Source: Oscillospiraceae bacterium
GTDB taxonomy: Bacteria > Bacillota > Clostridia > Oscillospirales > Ruminococcaceae
NCBI GenBank assembly: GCA_030527085.1
Contig: JAUNBN010000051.1
Coordinates: 1-8,170 of the forward strand
Direction of reading: 5' to 3'
DNA: 8,170 nucleotides
Made by a program: the position numbers and the translations under genes. Within the stretch, counting starts at the first letter, position 1, and each line of letters begins with the position of its first letter. The notes beneath the pieces are model-generated. The model was not told the origin of the DNA. It ran no database searches and was given only the letters and a program-made list of their open reading frames with translations. Below, in pieces: positions 5,766 to 8,170 of the stretch.

Positions 5766-5790
5766 TTTCCCCCGCCTTCGGCGGGGGGAG
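5766..5790. repeat. Palindromic intergenic repeat, copy 7
   Basis: Stem 5766-5776 with 5780-5790 around the loop TTC, closed by nine Watson-Crick pairs plus G-T pairs at 5768/5788 and 5766/5790. It starts 58 bases after copy 6 and shares flanks with it (GCGGRCTTGRCGSCGC on the left, CAGTRAAWAAA on the right), so the two form a short tandem pair. Confidence 0.8.
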
Positions 5791-5862
5791 CAGTAAATAA
5801 AAGCGCGCAAGCAAGAGCGCTGCGCAAATCAAAAATCAAGAATTCAAGCATTTGAGGAAGCT

Positions 5863-7029
5863 ATGTATAACTTTGACGAGCACATCAGCCGCCTGAATAC
5901 CTCGGCGGTAAAGACGGAAATCGACTGCGACGGAAGACCCCTGCCCGAGGACGTTCTCTCCATGTGGATAGCCGACATGGATATCTCCTGCGCGCCGCCG
6001 ATAATAGAGGCCATTAAGCGCACGGCCGACCGCCGCATCTTCGGCTACACCCGCTTCGGCGAAAAGCCCTTTCTCGACGCGCTGACTTCCTTTTACTCGC
6101 GCCGCCACGGCTGGGGAATCAATACCGAAGAGCTGGTGTTTTCCTGCGGCGTTGTGAGCGCGCTTGAGGCCGCCGTAAGCGCGCTGAGCGGGGAGGGGGA
6201 CGGCGTTATTATCCAGCCGCCCGTCTACGCGCCCTTCAAGCGCACGGTTGACAAATACCGCCGCACGCTCATTGAAAACCCGCTTATAAAACTGCCCGGC
6301 GGCTCCTACGAAATGGACTTCGGGGACCTCGAGAAGAAGGCCGCGCTGCCGGGCGCGAAGCTCATGATACTCTGCTCGCCGCACAATCCCGCGGGCAGGG
6401 TCTGGAGCGAGGCGGAATTGAGGCGCGTTTACGAGATATGCTCAAAAAACAAGATAGTCCTCATAAGCGACGAGATACACTGCGACCTCGGCCGCGGAGA
6501 AGTAAAGAACACGGCGCTGCTGCGCCTTTTCCCTCGAGCGCAGGATATAGTGGTCTGCTGCGCGCCTACCAAGAGCTTTAATATAGCGGGAATGGGCGTT
6601 TCATTCTCCGTCTGCCCCAGTTCCGAGCTGCGCGAAAAGCTGCGCTTCGCCATAGGCGAGTGCCTGATAAACCCGATAAGCATAGCGGCCGCCACGGCGG
6701 CCTACGCCGAGTGCGAGGACTGGCTGGACGAGCTCAAGGCCTACATAGACGGCAACTTCGCGTATTTAAGGCAGCTGCTGGCCGAAAGGCTCCCTGAGGC
6801 CAAAATGGCTCCGACCGAGGGTACCTACCTCGCCTGGGTTGATTTCTCGGCCTACCGCGCGGACTCCCTCGCCTTTGAGCGCGAGCTTATTGAGAAAGGC
6901 AGGCTCTCTCTCGAGGCCGGAGCGCGCTTCGGAACGGGCGGTGAGGGCTTTATGCGAATCTGTCTCGCCTGCCCGCGCGACTTCATTAAAGACGCGGTGG
7001 AGCGCATAGTCAGGACGCTGGAGCTTTAA
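5863..7029 (+). CDS. MalY/PatB-family PLP-dependent C-S lyase (cystathionine beta-lyase type)
   Basis: Fold-type I pyridoxal-phosphate enzyme of 388 residues, the usual length. Members split C-S bonds, for example cystathionine into homocysteine, pyruvate and ammonia; some have aminotransferase or regulatory roles. Diagnostic motifs are MWIADMDI (34-41), PPVYAPF (119-125) with the ring-stacking Y122, CSPHNPAGRVW (171-181) with cofactor-binding N175, SDEIHCDL (202-209) with D203 that holds the pyridine nitrogen, and the Schiff-base lysine K237 in CAPTKSFNIAG. The C-terminus has EGTYLAW (319-325) and GFMRICLACPR (362-372) with R365 as carboxylate ligand. All key residues are intact. Cytoplasmic; no signal sequence. 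The ATG has GAGGA four bases upstream, slightly close. Substrate choice among cystathionine, cystine or a transamination role cannot be settled by sequence. No methionine or cysteine genes are adjacent. I see no clear promoter just upstream. Confidence 0.93.
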   Translation: MYNFDEHISRLNTSAVKTEIDCDGRPLPEDVLSMWIADMDISCAPPIIEAIKRTADRRIFGYTRFGEKPFLDALTSFYSRRHGWGINTEELVFSCGVVSALEAAVSALSGEGDGVIIQPPVYAPFKRTVDKYRRTLIENPLIKLPGGSYEMDFGDLEKKAALPGAKLMILCSPHNPAGRVWSEAELRRVYEICSKNKIVLISDEIHCDLGRGEVKNTALLRLFPRAQDIVVCCAPTKSFNIAGMGVSFSVCPSSELREKLRFAIGECLINPISIAAATAAYAECEDWLDELKAYIDGNFAYLRQLLAERLPEAKMAPTEGTYLAWVDFSAYRADSLAFERELIEKGRLSLEAGARFGTGGEGFMRICLACPRDFIKDAVERIVRTLEL

Positions 7030-7181
7030 AGAAAAGCCGCGCTGCCCCTTAAAAGCGCTGAGGGCGACTTAAAAGCGGGGAATACAGCGGAAGGAACACA
7101 GTTGGGGCGCTCCCCCGAACTAAACCCACGGAAAGGCCGAGAATGCCACGAGGCAAAAGAACCTTTAAAAACTCTCGCGTG

Positions 7182-7187
7182 AAGGGG
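7182..7187 (+). promoter_or_regulatory. Ribosome binding site that fixes the malQ TTG start
   Basis: AAGGGG eight bases before TTG 7196. The frame is closed by a TAA at 7166-7168 and has no ATG or GTG between that stop and TTG 7196. Confidence 0.7.
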
Positions 7188-7195
7188 CAGCAGCC

Positions 7196-8170
7196 TTGAG
7201 CGCGCGTGAGCTAAAGCGAAGCAGCGGCATTTTACTGCCGCTTTTTGCTCTCCCCTCAAAATATGGAATAGGAAGCTTAGGAGCCGAGGCGCGCGCCTTT
7301 ATAGACTTTTTGAGCGAGGCGCGCCAGAGCTGGTGGCAGCTTCTGCCGCTGGGCTGCACGAGCTGCGGCGACTCCCCCTACCAGTGCCTTTCGACCTTTG
7401 CGGGCAATTCCTATTATATAGACCTCGAGGAGCTGGTATCCGAGGGGCTTTTAAAGGAAGCGGAGTGCCCGGCGCTGTTCTGGGGCGCCGAGGAGCTGAG
7501 AGTCGACTACGGGGCGCTTTATAAAAACCGTCCAATAATACTGCGAAAGGCCTTTGAGCGCGCTCGCGGGCGTTACAGCAGGGAGCTTAAGCGCTTTCGG
7601 GAGGAAAACGCCTTCTGGCTAGAGGACTTCGCGCTCTATATGGCACTCAAGCGCCTGTTCTCAATGAGGGCCTTCGGCGAGTGGCCGAGGGCGCTGAGGC
7701 AAAGAAAGCCTTGGGCGCTCAAGCTCGCTCGCGCGGCGCTTAAAGACGATATAGAATATCACATTTTTGTTCAATACCTGTTTTTTAGGCAGTGGGCGGA
7801 GCTCAAGGCCTACGCGCGCGAGAGGGGAGTAGGGCTTATAGGCGACTTGCCTATTTACGTAGCGATGGATTCCAGCGAAGTCTGGGCCTCGCCGCAGTAT
7901 TTCGTGCTGGACGAAAAGGGCCTTGCAAGCGAGGTCGCGGGCGTTCCGCCGGACTACTTTTCCGCCGAGGGCCAGCTCTGGGGCAACCCGCTTTATAATT
8001 GGGAAAAGCTTAAAGCGGAGGGCTACGGCTGGTGGAAAAGGCGAACTGAGGCCGCCGCGGGGCTTTTTGACGGCGTTCGCATAGACCATTTTCGGGGCTT
8101 TGAGAGCTACTGGGCCGTCCCCGCCGGCGAAGAGAACGCGAAAAAGGGCCGCTGGCTCAAAGGCCCGGGA
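7196..8170 (+). CDS. malQ: 4-alpha-glucanotransferase (amylomaltase, GH77), C-terminus cut by window edge
   Basis: Transfers alpha-1,4-glucan segments between maltodextrin chains, releasing glucose; cytoplasmic enzyme of maltodextrin or glycogen metabolism. The 325 codons present, from TTG 7196, cover about two thirds of a typical 490-500 residue protein. Family motifs in order: GILLPLFALPSKYGIGSLG (11-29), WWQLLPLG (46-53), DSPYQCLSTFAGN (59-71), GDLPIYVAMDSSEVWA (216-231), AGVPPDYFSAEGQLWGNPLY (248-267) and RIDHFRGF (295-302). D297 in the last is the catalytic nucleophile by homology. The acid/base glutamate and the last conserved aspartate lie beyond the edge. DSPYQCL is a slight variant of the common SPYQSFS. 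The start is TTG with AAGGGG upstream. It follows the C-S lyase gene by 166 bases on the same strand; whether they share a transcript is unclear. No other starch genes are in view. Confidence 0.95.
   Translation, partial: MSARELKRSSGILLPLFALPSKYGIGSLGAEARAFIDFLSEARQSWWQLLPLGCTSCGDSPYQCLSTFAGNSYYIDLEELVSEGLLKEAECPALFWGAEELRVDYGALYKNRPIILRKAFERARGRYSRELKRFREENAFWLEDFALYMALKRLFSMRAFGEWPRALRQRKPWALKLARAALKDDIEYHIFVQYLFFRQWAELKAYARERGVGLIGDLPIYVAMDSSEVWASPQYFVLDEKGLASEVAGVPPDYFSAEGQLWGNPLYNWEKLKAEGYGWWKRRTEAAAGLFDGVRIDHFRGFESYWAVPAGEENAKKGRWLKGPG

Noticed and set aside
5755..5783. Promoter for the C-S lyase starting at TTGACG 5755
   Set aside because: The -10 position falls in the GC-rich hairpin (TCGGCG), so there is no usable -10 box.
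5708..5790. Intrinsic terminators after the DUF2752 gene
   Set aside because: The stems are strong but no T-run follows on the plus strand, and the same elements occur upstream of genes, so they are better called a repeat family.
5836..6384. 182-codon minus-strand frame opposite the C-S lyase
   Set aside because: It is antisense to the conserved N-terminal half of the lyase and matches no family.
7100..7117. GGGG-CGCT-CCCC hairpin between the C-S lyase and malQ as a terminator
   Set aside because: Only four base pairs with no T-run; too weak to call.

Overview
The window looks like ordinary chromosome from a GC-rich member of the Clostridia (Firmicutes), probably an uncultured gut-type lineage. 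Supporting signs are strong purine-rich Shine-Dalgarno sites, TTG starts, A/T-rich TTGnnn-TATAAT promoters in otherwise GC-rich spacers, and familiar Firmicute protein families (OmpR-type regulator, hexameric glutamate dehydrogenase, YgjP-like protein, MalY/PatB lyase, zinc-ribbon/DUF4190 protein, DUF2752 protein). Isoleucine is mostly read from ATA despite the high GC content. The taxon is an inference; there is no rRNA or other marker here that fixes it.

Layout from left to right: (1) the first 190 residues of an OmpR-family response regulator on the minus strand, cut by the window edge; (2) a 557-base divergent intergenic region with back-to-back promoters and several GC-rich hairpin repeats; (3) a complete ychF ATPase gene on the plus strand; (4) a 232-base convergent spacer with two more hairpins; (5) a minus-strand operon, gdhA followed by a ygjP-like metal-dependent hydrolase gene, joined by a 4-base TTGA stop/start overlap and driven by a clear promoter at 4563-4591; (6) a divergent plus-strand pair, a zinc-ribbon membrane protein and a DUF2752 membrane protein with overlapping reading frames, driven by a promoter at 4647-4675; (7) a spacer with two more hairpin repeats; (8) a complete MalY/PatB-type C-S lyase; (9) the first 325 codons of a 4-alpha-glucanotransferase (malQ), which starts at TTG and runs off the right edge.

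The genes do not form one pathway. They cover signal transduction, translation-associated ATPase activity, ammonia assimilation, sulfur amino acid metabolism and alpha-glucan use. I see no defence system, mobile element with a transposase, CRISPR array or biosynthetic cluster. The most unusual content is non-coding: a family of at least six short palindromes with a constant CCGCC-NNN-GGCGG type core whose outer stem positions differ between copies in a base-pair-preserving way, placed only between genes and spaced at about 82 bases upstream of ychF.
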